DNA of 64,000 nucleotides, from the NCBI GenBank assembly GCA_020832285.1, contig JAFIFB010000129.1, forward strand, positions 101,487-165,486, given 5' to 3'. The translations under genes and the position numbers were made by a program. The stretch comes from Balneolaceae bacterium (GTDB lineage: Bacteria; Bacteroidota; Rhodothermia; Balneolales; Balneolaceae). The notes below the pieces were generated by a model that was not told where the DNA came from, ran no database searches, and saw nothing but the letters and a program-made list of their open reading frames with translations. How positions within the stretch are numbered: position 1 is the first letter of the stretch; each line of letters opens with the position of its first letter. Below, piece after piece: positions 1-8,784 of the stretch.

Positions 1-120
1 ACAGACACCCCGGGTTTTACAAAAGATGAACCCCTTGAAAGTTTAGGACAGGAACTGAAACTTCCGCCCTGGTTCGAAAAAAACCGGACAGAGATTGAAA
101 AGCGACTTCCGGAGCTTTGA
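1..120 (+). CDS. Ring-cleaving dioxygenase/glyoxalase family protein, C-terminal end (partial)
   Basis: The first 120 bases are an open frame ending in TGA at 118-120, and the gene begins outside the window. The 39 visible residues read DTPGFTKDEPLESLG, then LKLPPWFEKNR and a final IEKRLPEL. This is the characteristic tail of the MhqO/MhqA-type ring-cleaving dioxygenases, two-domain vicinal-oxygen-chelate enzymes implicated in hydroquinone and quinone detoxification in Bacillus. Metal ligands cannot be checked because the rest of the gene is missing. The family call is by motif memory. Confidence 0.7.
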   Translation, partial: TDTPGFTKDEPLESLGQELKLPPWFEKNRTEIEKRLPEL

Positions 121-243
121 AATAAATGTCATTCATTCTGGCAAGGTTTTGTGAATTACTTTTAATTTTCAATTATCGAATCAACCAATCTGCTATTCAG
201 CACTTCAATTATTTTTTTGTAAAAAAACCCATATTTTAACTGC

Positions 244-1461
244 ATGCCAGATTATAGAACCATTCGCAATCATTGCCAGCAGATACAGCAACTGACTTCA
301 ACCGTCATTGATGATTTCCTGATCTATTTCGCGGCTCAACAGGATAAGCTGAACCGGCAGGCCGAAAAACAACTGGCCAGGTACAGGCATATATCCAAAC
401 ATTTACCGGAGTCGTGGAAAAACATGAGCATTAGCCAGTATATTGCTCACAAAATGTTTAAGCAGGGAGGGCTGATCAACAAATATATCAATCATTCCGG
501 CCTGAGCCATCTTTCGAAGGAGGAGAGGACTTTTCTTGAATTTCAAAAACAACATCCCTGGAGATTCAGTTTTGCTAAAATCACCGGAGAGCCGGAAACG
601 GATTTTTTTAACATGCACGATGTTTTTACCGGTGATTCCTACCTGCTCTATTCTCCCGGCATGACGGATATCCGGATTGCACAAAATCCCAGGTTTTGGT
701 TCAATCTCATTTCCTTTAACGGGCAATGCTGGCAAACATTCGGACCAATCGGGGCATACTCGGGCTTTGAGTCGCAGGACATTCTGTTCTATGCAACAGA
801 ACTGAATCAGGGACAATGGTTTGAAAGCGGCCGGGAACTGATGGCAAATGTTGAAAAGAACCCGGTTCCTTATTTTTACCTGATTTCGGGTGCAAATCTG
901 CCGCAATCGTTTCATAAAGAGGATCAGATTGTGCACATTGTGGCTGAATACCTGGACGACGCCTTTGATGCGGCTGCTTTCGGAGACAAATTTAAGGTAG
1001 AGTATAGCCGGGAAGTGTATAAATTGTCGCTGATGGGTTGGGACCAGTTTCCTCATTTCACATCGGCCTATTATGATGAAAAGGAGGAACTTTTAGTCCT
1101 CTACTCGATGACCGACCGGGGTTTTCGGGAATTGGTTAACCGGCTGAATGAATGCGGCTACCAACTTTCGTATGAACCTGACATTCGGGTAAATATCATA
1201 ATGATTGAAACGATAAAAAACATTCTCAAAAAAGAGATTAAACTGAACCGGTACGATCATCTGTTCTACACCGAAAGCCCGAATAAGGAATCCGGAGAAT
1301 TGAAAAAGATCAATGCGATGATCACCTCAATGCTTCCGTACATCAATTCCGGAAATAAACCAGACCTGGATGCACTGGCCAAACAACACGGTGTGGATTC
1401 CGAAATGGCAAAAGATTTATATGAACAGGTAATGGGGCAAGTGGAGGAAAGCAGGAAGTAA
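244..1461 (+). CDS. Uncharacterised cytoplasmic protein, 405 aa
   Basis: I do not recognise this family. The frame starts at ATG 244 and ends at TAA 1461. It has no signal peptide or membrane segment. The N-terminal 100 residues are charged and helical, the middle part (about 100-320) is mixed alpha/beta and rich in aromatic residues (FWFNLISFNGQCW near 160-172), and the last 70 residues are again helical (MITSMLPYIN, MAKDLYEQVMGQ). Even codon use and the absence of a competing frame support a real gene. It lies beside three other uncharacterised proteins (minus strand, 1848-5467), which suggests a shared but unknown role. Confidence 0.75.
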   Translation: MPDYRTIRNHCQQIQQLTSTVIDDFLIYFAAQQDKLNRQAEKQLARYRHISKHLPESWKNMSISQYIAHKMFKQGGLINKYINHSGLSHLSKEERTFLEFQKQHPWRFSFAKITGEPETDFFNMHDVFTGDSYLLYSPGMTDIRIAQNPRFWFNLISFNGQCWQTFGPIGAYSGFESQDILFYATELNQGQWFESGRELMANVEKNPVPYFYLISGANLPQSFHKEDQIVHIVAEYLDDAFDAAAFGDKFKVEYSREVYKLSLMGWDQFPHFTSAYYDEKEELLVLYSMTDRGFRELVNRLNECGYQLSYEPDIRVNIIMIETIKNILKKEIKLNRYDHLFYTESPNKESGELKKINAMITSMLPYINSGNKPDLDALAKQHGVDSEMAKDLYEQVMGQVEESRK

Positions 1462-1847
1462 CAGGCATATAAAGATAGCATGACATCTTTTGATCCGTCT
1501 TTAAAGTTGCCATTATTCAACAAACAAATACCTCCTCCTCTCCCACACTTTTATAGTAACACAACACTATCCCGCATTTCTTGCCAAGAAATTTGGTTGT
1601 GGGTAATCCCGACGGCGGTCGGGAGAAAATAGTGGCGGAAACAGTCCGACCGCTGTCGGACGATGAGCAAACCATTTTTGAGACAACACATCCGCCTGAG
1701 GCGGAAAATTTCGCAGCATCTGACAGGGTGTTTTTGGGGCAATCACCGAAATTGCAGGCTAAGACATTAATAATCAAATTGATAGATTTATTCATAATTT
1801 TTTCTGTGAGCACCGAGCGAAGCGATTCCCGTGAAACGAAATGCGGG
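1462..1847. other. Non-coding stretch with three short perfect palindromes
   Basis: This lies between the converging ends of the 405-aa gene and the TPR-like gene. It holds three perfect stem-loops in about 100 bases: TCCCGAC/GTCGGGA around loop GGCG (1607-1624), GTCCGAC/GTCGGAC around CGCT (1644-1661) and TCCGCC/GGCGGA around TGA (1691-1705). It also carries AGAAATTTGGTTGTGGG (1588-1604), which recurs at about 26,636, and an AGCGAAGC core near 1817. An open frame crosses it (1581-1862), but its sequence is dictated by the palindromes and I do not call it a gene. Confidence 0.6.
1607..1705. repeat. Cluster of three REP-like palindromes
   Basis: Three perfect inverted repeats with 6-7 bp arms and 3-4 base loops lie at 1607-1624, 1644-1661 and 1691-1705. 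Their arms differ from one another, so they are not copies of one element. None is followed by a run of T, so they are poor candidates for intrinsic terminators. Confidence 0.65.
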
Positions 1848-2750
1848 CTATCCGTTCTCTAAAAGAGAAAAATATTCATCGTATAATGTCGGAGCTTTGG
1901 CTTTCAACTGTTTACGATACTCTATGCAGGAATCCAGATTGCGTTTCTGCAGAGCCTTGTCGGCCGCCCATAACAACCGGTAGCAATCCACTGCGTGACT
2001 GTGCCTGTTACTGCAACTTTCCACATCATTCCGCAGATACACCAATGGAAGGATGCCTCTGACCCAGCCAAAAGCCGGAGCCATTTCGGGACCTTCGGCA
2101 TCTATAAGTTCGGAGAGTTTTTTGTATACCAATCGTTCGTAAGGCAGCCTGCAGGGATCGTACAGAAGCCCCCGCGCATAATTCTTCTTTGCTTCTCCCC
2201 GTTTGTTGTTTTTCCATTGAATTTCCGCAAGACAATAGAAGAGGTGGTTGTCCGCCGGATCCCGTTCCATCTGAAGCATCACCACCTCTTCAGCTTTTTT
2301 ATGACGGCCAAGCTCCATTAATAAGTCGGCTGAGGTTTTGTTCTCCTTATCAATATAGAAATGACCGGTTTCAAGCATCCGGTTCGTAATGGCCCGGAGC
2401 AGAGCATTTTGAAACTGCCGGATGCCCGATACATTTGCAAAATCGTAATCACTGAACTTTTTGTAAATCTCACCGCTGTGAACCGAGAAAGAAGGTTTTC
2501 CGTGATTATTCTGCAAAACCAGCGGCTGCCAGTCTTCACATGTTTCGAGTGCGCGGCGTGCCTCTTCGTGTTCCGCTGAATCCGTGTCAGGTCCCTTCCG
2601 ATCCAGTACATCATTAAAGTATTGCTCAGCTTCCCTGATTTTGAAAGCAGCAAGGCAACGGTAGCCTTCAGCCAGGATCATGGCTTCACGGTTAAAAAGC
2701 GGAAGCTGGTTAGGATCTTTTATTGCATCGGTGGAATCGGGATTGTTCAT
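1848..2750 (-). CDS. TPR-like helical protein, 300 aa
   Basis: A soluble, helix-rich protein starting at ATG 2750. Residues from about 155 to 235 read as TPR-like helical pairs: LLMELGRHKKAEEVVMLQ followed by LFYCLAEIQWKNNKRGEA, with alternating small and large hydrophobic residues and a proline-containing turn (YDPCRLPYE). An earlier pair (AFKIREAEQYFNDVLDRKG) lies near residues 35-55. TPR proteins act as protein-interaction scaffolds, and the partner here is unknown. It shares its strand with the next two uncharacterised genes, separated by a 228-bp gap. Confidence 0.7.
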   Translation of the reverse strand: MNNPDSTDAIKDPNQLPLFNREAMILAEGYRCLAAFKIREAEQYFNDVLDRKGPDTDSAEHEEARRALETCEDWQPLVLQNNHGKPSFSVHSGEIYKKFSDYDFANVSGIRQFQNALLRAITNRMLETGHFYIDKENKTSADLLMELGRHKKAEEVVMLQMERDPADNHLFYCLAEIQWKNNKRGEAKKNYARGLLYDPCRLPYERLVYKKLSELIDAEGPEMAPAFGWVRGILPLVYLRNDVESCSNRHSHAVDCYRLLWAADKALQKRNLDSCIEYRKQLKAKAPTLYDEYFSLLENG

Positions 2751-2978
2751 GCAAGTGAATGTATTTATTTACTGATACTCAATCTTCTTTTTGGCATGAA
2801 TTCAGTACTCCTGCATTTTGATTCGGACTTAAATCAAATAATGAAAATACTGATTCCAGTTCAAATCTAATTCTGCTTTTTAAGGGGATGTTAGTACCTG
2901 CCTGAGAAGTTTCTGCTTTGCATTTTTATGATTTGCTGATTAGTTGAGTTACTATCAATCATTCACCAAAACAAAATT

Positions 2979-4376
2979 TTATTGCTTTATAAAACCCGCT
3001 TTTTTCAGCTCATCTCTTAATGCCGGAAGCCTTGGCTGCCAGTCGTACAGCTGGCTCACCAAATCACGAACCGGACCGTTCATACCTTTGATCTTTTTTG
3101 CAATACGAAGCCATTCTACCATTATCTGATAAACATTTCTGCCCCTTTCGGTTTCAACGGTATTCAGCACCTTACGTTTCAAAAGCGCAAAGCTCTCCTC
3201 CGGATAGGGTTCAAGTAGCTTAGAAATAATTTGATTGAATTTATAGGAATCAAAATGTTGCCGGATAAACTGAAGGATGTCAGAATACCGCCCCTCAGCT
3301 TCGAGCATACCGGTGTAAAACAGATGATCACCTTTATGGTGCAGGATAAAATCATTTTTCTCATCCGGCTGCATCAAATCCCGAAGCAGATTATAATAAG
3401 AGATCCTTCTGAATGTGGATGTAAGCCACAGGAGTACATTTTTATAAAACTCAGGATGATTTTCATGCCGGATATTCTGAAAGATAAATTCACCCAACTC
3501 TCTTTGAAACAGACCTGCATTCCATAATTTTTTTGAAATGCGTATATATTCATCATATTCATGTCCGGCATAATAAACGAGAAGGTTTCGGGCAACAGCC
3601 ACGTCCTTATCACAAAGTTCCTCGGCCTGTTCGGTCCATTTAGCTGTATTGCCGCATACCCGGAACAGTTCAGTAGCCGTTTGTGGCATGAAGTGCCGGG
3701 GAATATTCAGTTCGTTTATCAGTTTTTCAACATATTCTGCTGTTTCTTGTTCTGTTATCAGGCTGAGCATCAGCGGTTCAAAAAACCGGAGAAATTCATC
3801 GTTATCGTTGTAACCGGATTGAAAATGTTCAAAAAACCCGTAAAAGAAACAACGGACCTGCCGCCCCGGAAGAACCATTTTTTCAATTTCCTTGATTACA
3901 TCAGTTTGCAGCACACGTAAACCTTCCAAAAGATATTCGTGATGGTCATAAAGCGTATCGTATTCATCCGGAATTTCGGCTTTTATGCAAGCATCATAGA
4001 TGGCAGGAAGTGAAAGAAGGGCAAGGTCAGATTTTGCACGAGAAATCTCTCCTATAATACTCAAGTTAAAGATCTCAAATTCTTCTGCAATCATATCTTC
4101 GGCCATGTGCTCCATGGCCTCATAATCAGGTATGTAGCCGCTGTGACGTGGTGTGTACATCTCCCAGTCCGGCTTACTGAAATCCAGATTCTCCAGGTCC
4201 TCAATATAGCTGAGAGCCGCTTCAGAAATATATTCCCCACTATCAAAACGGCATGGGTTTCCTTCCGAATCATCGGATTCACTCATAAATTGCTCAAACT
4301 GTTTTTGAAGATCCGGATTCTTCGAGAGCAATTTATCGAAGAATTCCAGTTTCTTTTCGGTTACGTTCACAGTCAT
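2979..4376 (-). CDS. Uncharacterised helical-repeat protein, 465 aa
   Basis: This long soluble protein begins at ATG 4376 (MTVNVTEKKLEFF). It is strongly helical, acidic in the first 110 residues, and has no membrane segment. The C-terminus (YQIMVEWLRIAKKI, then LYDWQPRLPALRDELKKAGF) resembles the helical tail seen after SWIM zinc fingers in some bacterial proteins. No SWIM CxCx(n)CxH motif is present here, so that relation is only a suggestion. The neighbouring gene on the same strand starts 83 bp upstream (stop at 4460), so the two may be co-transcribed. Confidence 0.7.
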   Translation of the reverse strand: MTVNVTEKKLEFFDKLLSKNPDLQKQFEQFMSESDDSEGNPCRFDSGEYISEAALSYIEDLENLDFSKPDWEMYTPRHSGYIPDYEAMEHMAEDMIAEEFEIFNLSIIGEISRAKSDLALLSLPAIYDACIKAEIPDEYDTLYDHHEYLLEGLRVLQTDVIKEIEKMVLPGRQVRCFFYGFFEHFQSGYNDNDEFLRFFEPLMLSLITEQETAEYVEKLINELNIPRHFMPQTATELFRVCGNTAKWTEQAEELCDKDVAVARNLLVYYAGHEYDEYIRISKKLWNAGLFQRELGEFIFQNIRHENHPEFYKNVLLWLTSTFRRISYYNLLRDLMQPDEKNDFILHHKGDHLFYTGMLEAEGRYSDILQFIRQHFDSYKFNQIISKLLEPYPEESFALLKRKVLNTVETERGRNVYQIMVEWLRIAKKIKGMNGPVRDLVSQLYDWQPRLPALRDELKKAGFIKQ

Positions 4377-4459
4377 GTCTATTTCTTTTTTGAAAATGTC
4401 TCAGGTTTTTCCACACAGGGCTTTACCATATGAAAAACATGTCAGATCTGCATAAAAGG

Positions 4460-5467
4460 TTACCCCATAAAATTCCTCAGGCTAACCAGGGCTTCTTCAA
4501 GAGCCGGCAGATTCCGCTGACTTTTGAGATGAACAGAGGTACCGGCAAATGATTTATTTAGAACAGGCTGCAGACGCTTTGATCTAATCTGTATTTCCTG
4601 AGGATGAATTTTCTGATTGATCAGTGCTTCAAGCAGTTTCCTGCCACTACCGGCAAACATTTCGTCAACGTTGGGATGTGGTGTCAGCAATTCAAAATGG
4701 ACGATGTATCCGGACTCTTTTTCAACCAATAAAAGAATAAATGGAAAATACGACGGATCTCTGTCCATAACCGGATTTGGCATCAGGGCAAGATCCACTT
4801 CAAGTACAACCTTCTCTTTCGGAATTCGGTTCAGTTGTGCTGCCATTCTGTTTGAGGCTGGTATGGAAGCCGGCTTGAAGGTGTTCAGCATCTCCTTATA
4901 TTGATCACGCCATTGGCCGTCTTCCGAAATCCGGAAAAGTCCGCTAACTCCTTCTTGAGTTCTTTCAATGAATGCAAATTCTTCATCCCGGGTGCGCCGG
5001 ACGACATTCAGGGTTTGTTCCAGTACCGGAATTAAATCCCTTAGCCTGGACAACTCAGGGAACATATGCGGATGGCCGGGAATCACCTGTTGAAAAACCG
5101 GCCACTGTTTTCTCTCATTCATAGCATAGTCCAGATCTTTGATTCGCTGGCTTTCATCCGGTTGTAAAAGCTGCCGATTATCAAACGATACCATCAAATG
5201 AGGAATCAGGAGGATATCATCCGGCATAACTTCTTCTTGATATCCCTGGATCCACAAAATTTGTTCTGCCGCATGTACGCCTTCATAGATGGAAACGGCA
5301 TTAAATTGCCCGGCCGAACCCATGATACTCACAAAATAAGGAGTGTCTGAATCCGGGAGCTGCACACCAAATAATTCCGTTTCAAACATCCACTGCCAGG
5401 GTGCCAGGTCTTGAAGTTCCAGAGCGAGCGGGTAAAGTTTATTTAAAATTTGAAGTTCTTTATTCAA
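4460..5467 (-). CDS. DUF7309/DUF6930-like protein, 335 aa
   Basis: Soluble protein starting at ATG 5467. The N-terminal 100 residues carry PWQWMFETELFGVQLP, then YFVSIMGSAGQFNAVSIYEG. This matches the pattern I remember for DUF7309 (PW-W---DLFGV followed by VMG--G----VY-G). The remainder (about 100-335) looks like the DUF6930-type partner, with VVLEVDLALMPNPV and ESGYIVHFELLTP. Both families are of unknown function and often occur next to other uncharacterised genes. The assignment is by pattern memory. Confidence 0.6.
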   Translation of the reverse strand: MNKELQILNKLYPLALELQDLAPWQWMFETELFGVQLPDSDTPYFVSIMGSAGQFNAVSIYEGVHAAEQILWIQGYQEEVMPDDILLIPHLMVSFDNRQLLQPDESQRIKDLDYAMNERKQWPVFQQVIPGHPHMFPELSRLRDLIPVLEQTLNVVRRTRDEEFAFIERTQEGVSGLFRISEDGQWRDQYKEMLNTFKPASIPASNRMAAQLNRIPKEKVVLEVDLALMPNPVMDRDPSYFPFILLLVEKESGYIVHFELLTPHPNVDEMFAGSGRKLLEALINQKIHPQEIQIRSKRLQPVLNKSFAGTSVHLKSQRNLPALEEALVSLRNFMG

Positions 5468-5865
5468 GTTTTTGAGTGATGATGGTTAAAAATAAGATGG
5501 AAGTGATCTCGTATAAATTATGAAGATAGAAGGATTGGCTGGCAGATGACAGATTTTTCTTCCATTTAAAAGGATTTTGTCCTGAAAAAATCTATCTGTA
5601 CATCAAAAAAGTATACAGACAATTGGACTGGTGGATACGACGACCCGGTAAATTCAGATTCTGTATTTCAGTTTACGGGACATGAGCCCTGTCTGTCTTG
5701 CCTGGTCAGAGGCCATCGATTCTTTCTACCTTTTTGCAGGCATTCAGCTATTTTGTTATCATATTCACGATAAAGAGGATCTTGTATTTTTAATGGAACG
5801 AAAATTATCCAACAGGTTGAATTTCAGACTGATTGTATTGATTTAATGGGAGTTATGGTATTAAT
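5468..5865. other. Divergent intergenic region, no gene seen
   Basis: These 398 bases separate two divergently transcribed genes, so they should contain both promoters. I see no frame of credible coding quality, no strong hairpin and no recognisable operator. A GGGAG stretch lies about 15 bases before the start at 5866, too far to be a convincing ribosome site. Confidence 0.5.
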
Positions 5866-7059
5866 ATGTTAAAAATCGGATTAATCGGTTGCGGAATGAT
5901 CGCTGAGCAGGGACATTTACCCGCGATCAAACAGGTACCAGAGCTTCAAATCTACGCACTTTATGATCGCAACTTCGATCGTGCTGTAGAGTTGCAGCAG
6001 CACTTTTCAGTGCCGCATGCATATAAAACAGAAGAGGAGTTTTACTCCTCCGATATCGATGCTGTTGTTATTTGCACCCCGGCACCGGTTCACCACAAAA
6101 ACGTGCTGGATGCTGCCAAAGCACAAAAGCACGTTTTATGCGAAAAACCACTGGCTATGACCGAAAAAGATATGCTTGAGATGGAGAAGGTCATGAACAA
6201 TGCAGGGCTGAAGTTTTTTATCGGTTTTAATTATCGCTTCTCCCAAAGTTCCATCGACATCCACAGGCTCATCCGGGAACGGGCAATCGGTGAGGTACGG
6301 TTGCTGCGTCTCATCTATAACTGGCACCTGCACGGTAAATGGGAAATTAATGAGGACGGTGAGCAGGTGGATACTGCCTTAAGAAAGGGACGTATGGATG
6401 AGGGCGGACCGCTTGTGGATTGTGGCGTTCACCAGATAGATCTGGCTCGATGGTGGCTCGAATCTGAAGTGGAGTGGCAGCATGGCATCGGGGTCTGGCT
6501 GGACACCTACGAAGCCCCGGATCATGTATATCTGCATATGGGACACGTCTGCGGAGCACATACAAAGGTTGAAGTGAGTTTCTCCTACAATTCTACCTCC
6601 CGGGATCCGCGGACACATTTCCAGTATGAATTGATTGGTACGGATGGCGTAATACGGTATAATCGAGAAGAGCATTCATTCGAGTTGCGAAACTCACACG
6701 GCACACAGTACCTTCCCTGGCATCCAGAGAAAAGTTTTGCCGGTATGTACAGAGAGTTTGCCAAAGCTTTGGCAAGCGGAAAACCCGGTGATATGCCCAG
6801 CGCAAATGATGGCATCCTTGCCAGCCGCATAGCTCGCACAGCTACCGAAGAAGCCATTCACAATCGCGATAATCCCAGCCGCAATAACCCCTCCTCAAAA
6901 ATGACCGCCGCCGATGTCCATGTCCACGCTGACCCGGAGGAAATTCCCATCGACTTTTTAGACCTGCCGATGAAACCTGCAAAAGCACGTAGATTACACC
7001 CCGGCCGTTCATTGCCGCCGAACCTGGTAAAAGAAAAACCCGGTGGCAGTAAGGATTGA
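5866..7059 (+). CDS. Gfo/Idh/MocA-family oxidoreductase, 397 aa
   Basis: An NAD(P)-dependent sugar or inositol dehydrogenase-type enzyme. The Rossmann signature LIGCGMIAEQGHLPAI occupies residues 6-21, the family motif EKP residues 93-95, and DCGVHQIDLARWW residues 185-197 supplies the catalytic-type histidine (H189). The C-terminal 60 residues form an extra, proline- and charge-rich tail beyond the usual 330-350 aa, probably disordered. The substrate cannot be read from the sequence. The divergent neighbour is unrelated, and a second member of the family lies at 8785-9867. Confidence 0.88.
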   Translation: MLKIGLIGCGMIAEQGHLPAIKQVPELQIYALYDRNFDRAVELQQHFSVPHAYKTEEEFYSSDIDAVVICTPAPVHHKNVLDAAKAQKHVLCEKPLAMTEKDMLEMEKVMNNAGLKFFIGFNYRFSQSSIDIHRLIRERAIGEVRLLRLIYNWHLHGKWEINEDGEQVDTALRKGRMDEGGPLVDCGVHQIDLARWWLESEVEWQHGIGVWLDTYEAPDHVYLHMGHVCGAHTKVEVSFSYNSTSRDPRTHFQYELIGTDGVIRYNREEHSFELRNSHGTQYLPWHPEKSFAGMYREFAKALASGKPGDMPSANDGILASRIARTATEEAIHNRDNPSRNNPSSKMTAADVHVHADPEEIPIDFLDLPMKPAKARRLHPGRSLPPNLVKEKPGGSKD

Positions 7060-7366
7060 GAAAATATGGCTATGTTGAATCATGTGTTTATCAGGTAACT
7101 GCTATTCAAATTCTTGCCTTACCTCACGATATCAATGCAGGTGAATTATAATATCCAGAGTACGTAGTAAAACGAGACCTCAGATCAATACCTGAAACTT
7201 CAAAGCTAACGTGTAGTATGTCAGTTTTATCAATTTATGTGCAGCAGAGCTGCATAGACAGGAAGTTACACAGCGGAGCAGTGTAACGAGAACAAACAGA
7301 GTGTTTCACAGCAGAGCAGTGAAACGAGTATGGAGCAGAATGATAATTGTGAAATACCCGTTTTTG
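7060..7366. other. Non-coding stretch with three mirrored stem-loops
   Basis: This lies between two converging genes. The first 170 bases are featureless. The rest contains three successive stem-loops that share the loop core AGC(A/G)GAGC, at 7240-7254, 7265-7287 and 7303-7325. There is no T-run, so a terminator role is unproven. Confidence 0.6.
7240..7328. repeat. Three stem-loops with the same loop and covarying arms
   Basis: GTTACAC/GTGTAAC (7265-7271 and 7281-7287) and GTTTCAC/GTGAAAC (7303-7309 and 7319-7325) each enclose a nine-base loop AGC(G/A)GAGCA and are each followed by GAG. A third unit at 7240-7254 (TGCAGC AGA GCTGCA) contains the same AGCAGAGC core. Between the two long units the fourth base of each arm changes as a compensatory pair, which points to selection on the hairpin or to a copying mechanism that preserves pairing. 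Confidence 0.75.
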
Positions 7367-8722
7367 TCACTCCAATAGAAGCCCCAAAATTTCCTGGGTG
7401 TAATCGGTGTAGGTGCGGTATTCGCCATGAAGCCAGGCAAGGAAGGTTTGGTTTTCATCCAGTTGCACGGCTACGGGACGCAGGTTATCGGCGGTGGAGT
7501 TTTGGGTGATGGGTTTCCATTCCCAGGTCTGGCCGCCGTCATTAGTTTCTCCGCGGAACATTTCATACTGACGGTTTCCGGTTGTTTCGCTGATGAGCGG
7601 TTCATTGGTTACGGGGTCGACATCAGCGGAGATGTACACTACATCGGGATTGCGGGGGTCGATGGCAGCCAGGCCGGTGTACTCATACTCGCCGGGATAG
7701 AGGCTGGAACCGGCATAGGCGATTTCGTGAACATGCCACTGCTCCCCGTCCCAGCGTCCGTAGTGGTAACGCTGGTCATTTCCGTCTTCCACCTGTCCTA
7801 ATTCCGTGTCATTTCGTTTGGTGGAAAAGACCATTCGCGGATGATCCTCATTATCGAGAACCAAATCTGTCGTCCAGTGAACGCTGTCTGCCGAACCCTC
7901 ATAAACCAGTGTTCCCTCTTCCGGCATCTCAAGGCCTTCTTCAAGGGATGCAATTTCAGTGCCATCGCTCTGGTGCAGAATTCCATCACGGTAATAGATG
8001 TGGTAAATGCTGTTGTTGTAATTACGCGGATGCCCCTCTGTATAGGACATGTGGATCGTGTCACGCCCATTGTCGGTATAGATCACGTAGGGACGGTGAC
8101 GTTCTTCGGTCGGCACCTCGATAAATATATTTCCTGTCTGCCAGTTCTCACCCAGATCGTCGGAATAGACAAATGAAGGTTTCCAGGAATTATCCAGTCC
8201 CCTGAAAAAGTTGTAGATGCGGCCATCTTCCTCTTCCATCATGTAGAGATTGGAGTAGGTGATGCGAGTCTCTTCACTTGGTATGTATTGCCTCTCCTCA
8301 CCCCATTGCGACGGATCACCCGGTTCACTGATGCGGTAGTGCAGAAAATTATCGTTTCCGTGCCGGGTGTATACCGAAAGCCATCTCCCGTCGGGCCTCA
8401 ATAAAAACCCGGGGGTTGCGTGATCATTGGTCTGAAGGTTTTCCGACAGGGTTGATGTGAAGGTTTCACCGCTTTCGGGGTGATAAACAACAGCATCCAC
8501 ATTGCCCCGGCGTTCGTCACCTTCATCACCGATAGCCACCGACCCGATCAGCACATAATCGCCGTCAGTAACGATACGCGGCCCCTGAAACCAACACCAG
8601 CCGCCGTTGTCGCTCAGCAGTACAGGTTCACTAAAAGAGAAGTCCGTTGAAGGCAGGTCGTCACTACAGGCTGTCAGGCAAATAAACAATACTGTTACAA
8701 GTGCCGGCTTAAGTCGGTTCAT
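7367..8722 (-). CDS. BNR-repeat lipoprotein, 451 aa
   Basis: An exported lipoprotein: MNRLKPALVTVLFICLTAC is a signal peptide ending in an LTAC lipobox with the lipidated cysteine at residue 19. I place the start at ATG 8722, because the longer frame (to 8764) begins inside a hairpin and would put 14 residues before the signal peptide. The mature part is beta-rich with Asp-box/BNR motifs (SDDLGENWQTG, NDGGQTWEWKP), as in sialidase-like beta-propellers of the BNR-4 type, some of which belong to polysaccharide lyase families. The substrate is unknown. The gene follows an oxidoreductase gene on the same strand. Confidence 0.8.
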   Translation of the reverse strand: MNRLKPALVTVLFICLTACSDDLPSTDFSFSEPVLLSDNGGWCWFQGPRIVTDGDYVLIGSVAIGDEGDERRGNVDAVVYHPESGETFTSTLSENLQTNDHATPGFLLRPDGRWLSVYTRHGNDNFLHYRISEPGDPSQWGEERQYIPSEETRITYSNLYMMEEEDGRIYNFFRGLDNSWKPSFVYSDDLGENWQTGNIFIEVPTEERHRPYVIYTDNGRDTIHMSYTEGHPRNYNNSIYHIYYRDGILHQSDGTEIASLEEGLEMPEEGTLVYEGSADSVHWTTDLVLDNEDHPRMVFSTKRNDTELGQVEDGNDQRYHYGRWDGEQWHVHEIAYAGSSLYPGEYEYTGLAAIDPRNPDVVYISADVDPVTNEPLISETTGNRQYEMFRGETNDGGQTWEWKPITQNSTADNLRPVAVQLDENQTFLAWLHGEYRTYTDYTQEILGLLLE

Positions 8723-8744
8723 TTTTTCAGAGAAATTTGAAAAT

Positions 8745-8771
8745 CCTCCGGGAGTTTGAAACACCCGGAGG
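8745..8771 (-). terminator. Hairpin between oxidoreductase and lipoprotein genes
   Basis: Arms CCTCCGGG (8745-8752) and CCCGGAGG (8764-8771) pair perfectly around an 11-base loop. The hairpin lies just past the stop of the upstream gene. On the minus strand it is followed by a T-containing but interrupted stretch, so it may be a weak terminator or attenuator. It also supports the shorter start for the lipoprotein. Confidence 0.55.
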
Positions 8772-8784
8772 TTACATTTTGGAT

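Noticed and set aside
403..1056. 217-codon open frame on the minus strand opposite the first uncharacterised gene
   Set aside because: It lies wholly antisense to a better supported gene, and its protein is rich in Arg, Cys and Phe in the manner of a shadow frame.
1581..1862. 93-codon plus-strand frame in the 1.6 kb gap
   Set aside because: Its sequence is made by the three palindromes and the 17-base repeat, and it overlaps the end of the TPR-like gene.
5468..5865. Possible decayed GIY-YIG or other gene in the divergent gap
   Set aside because: Reading all frames gave only short fragments with stops and no motif.
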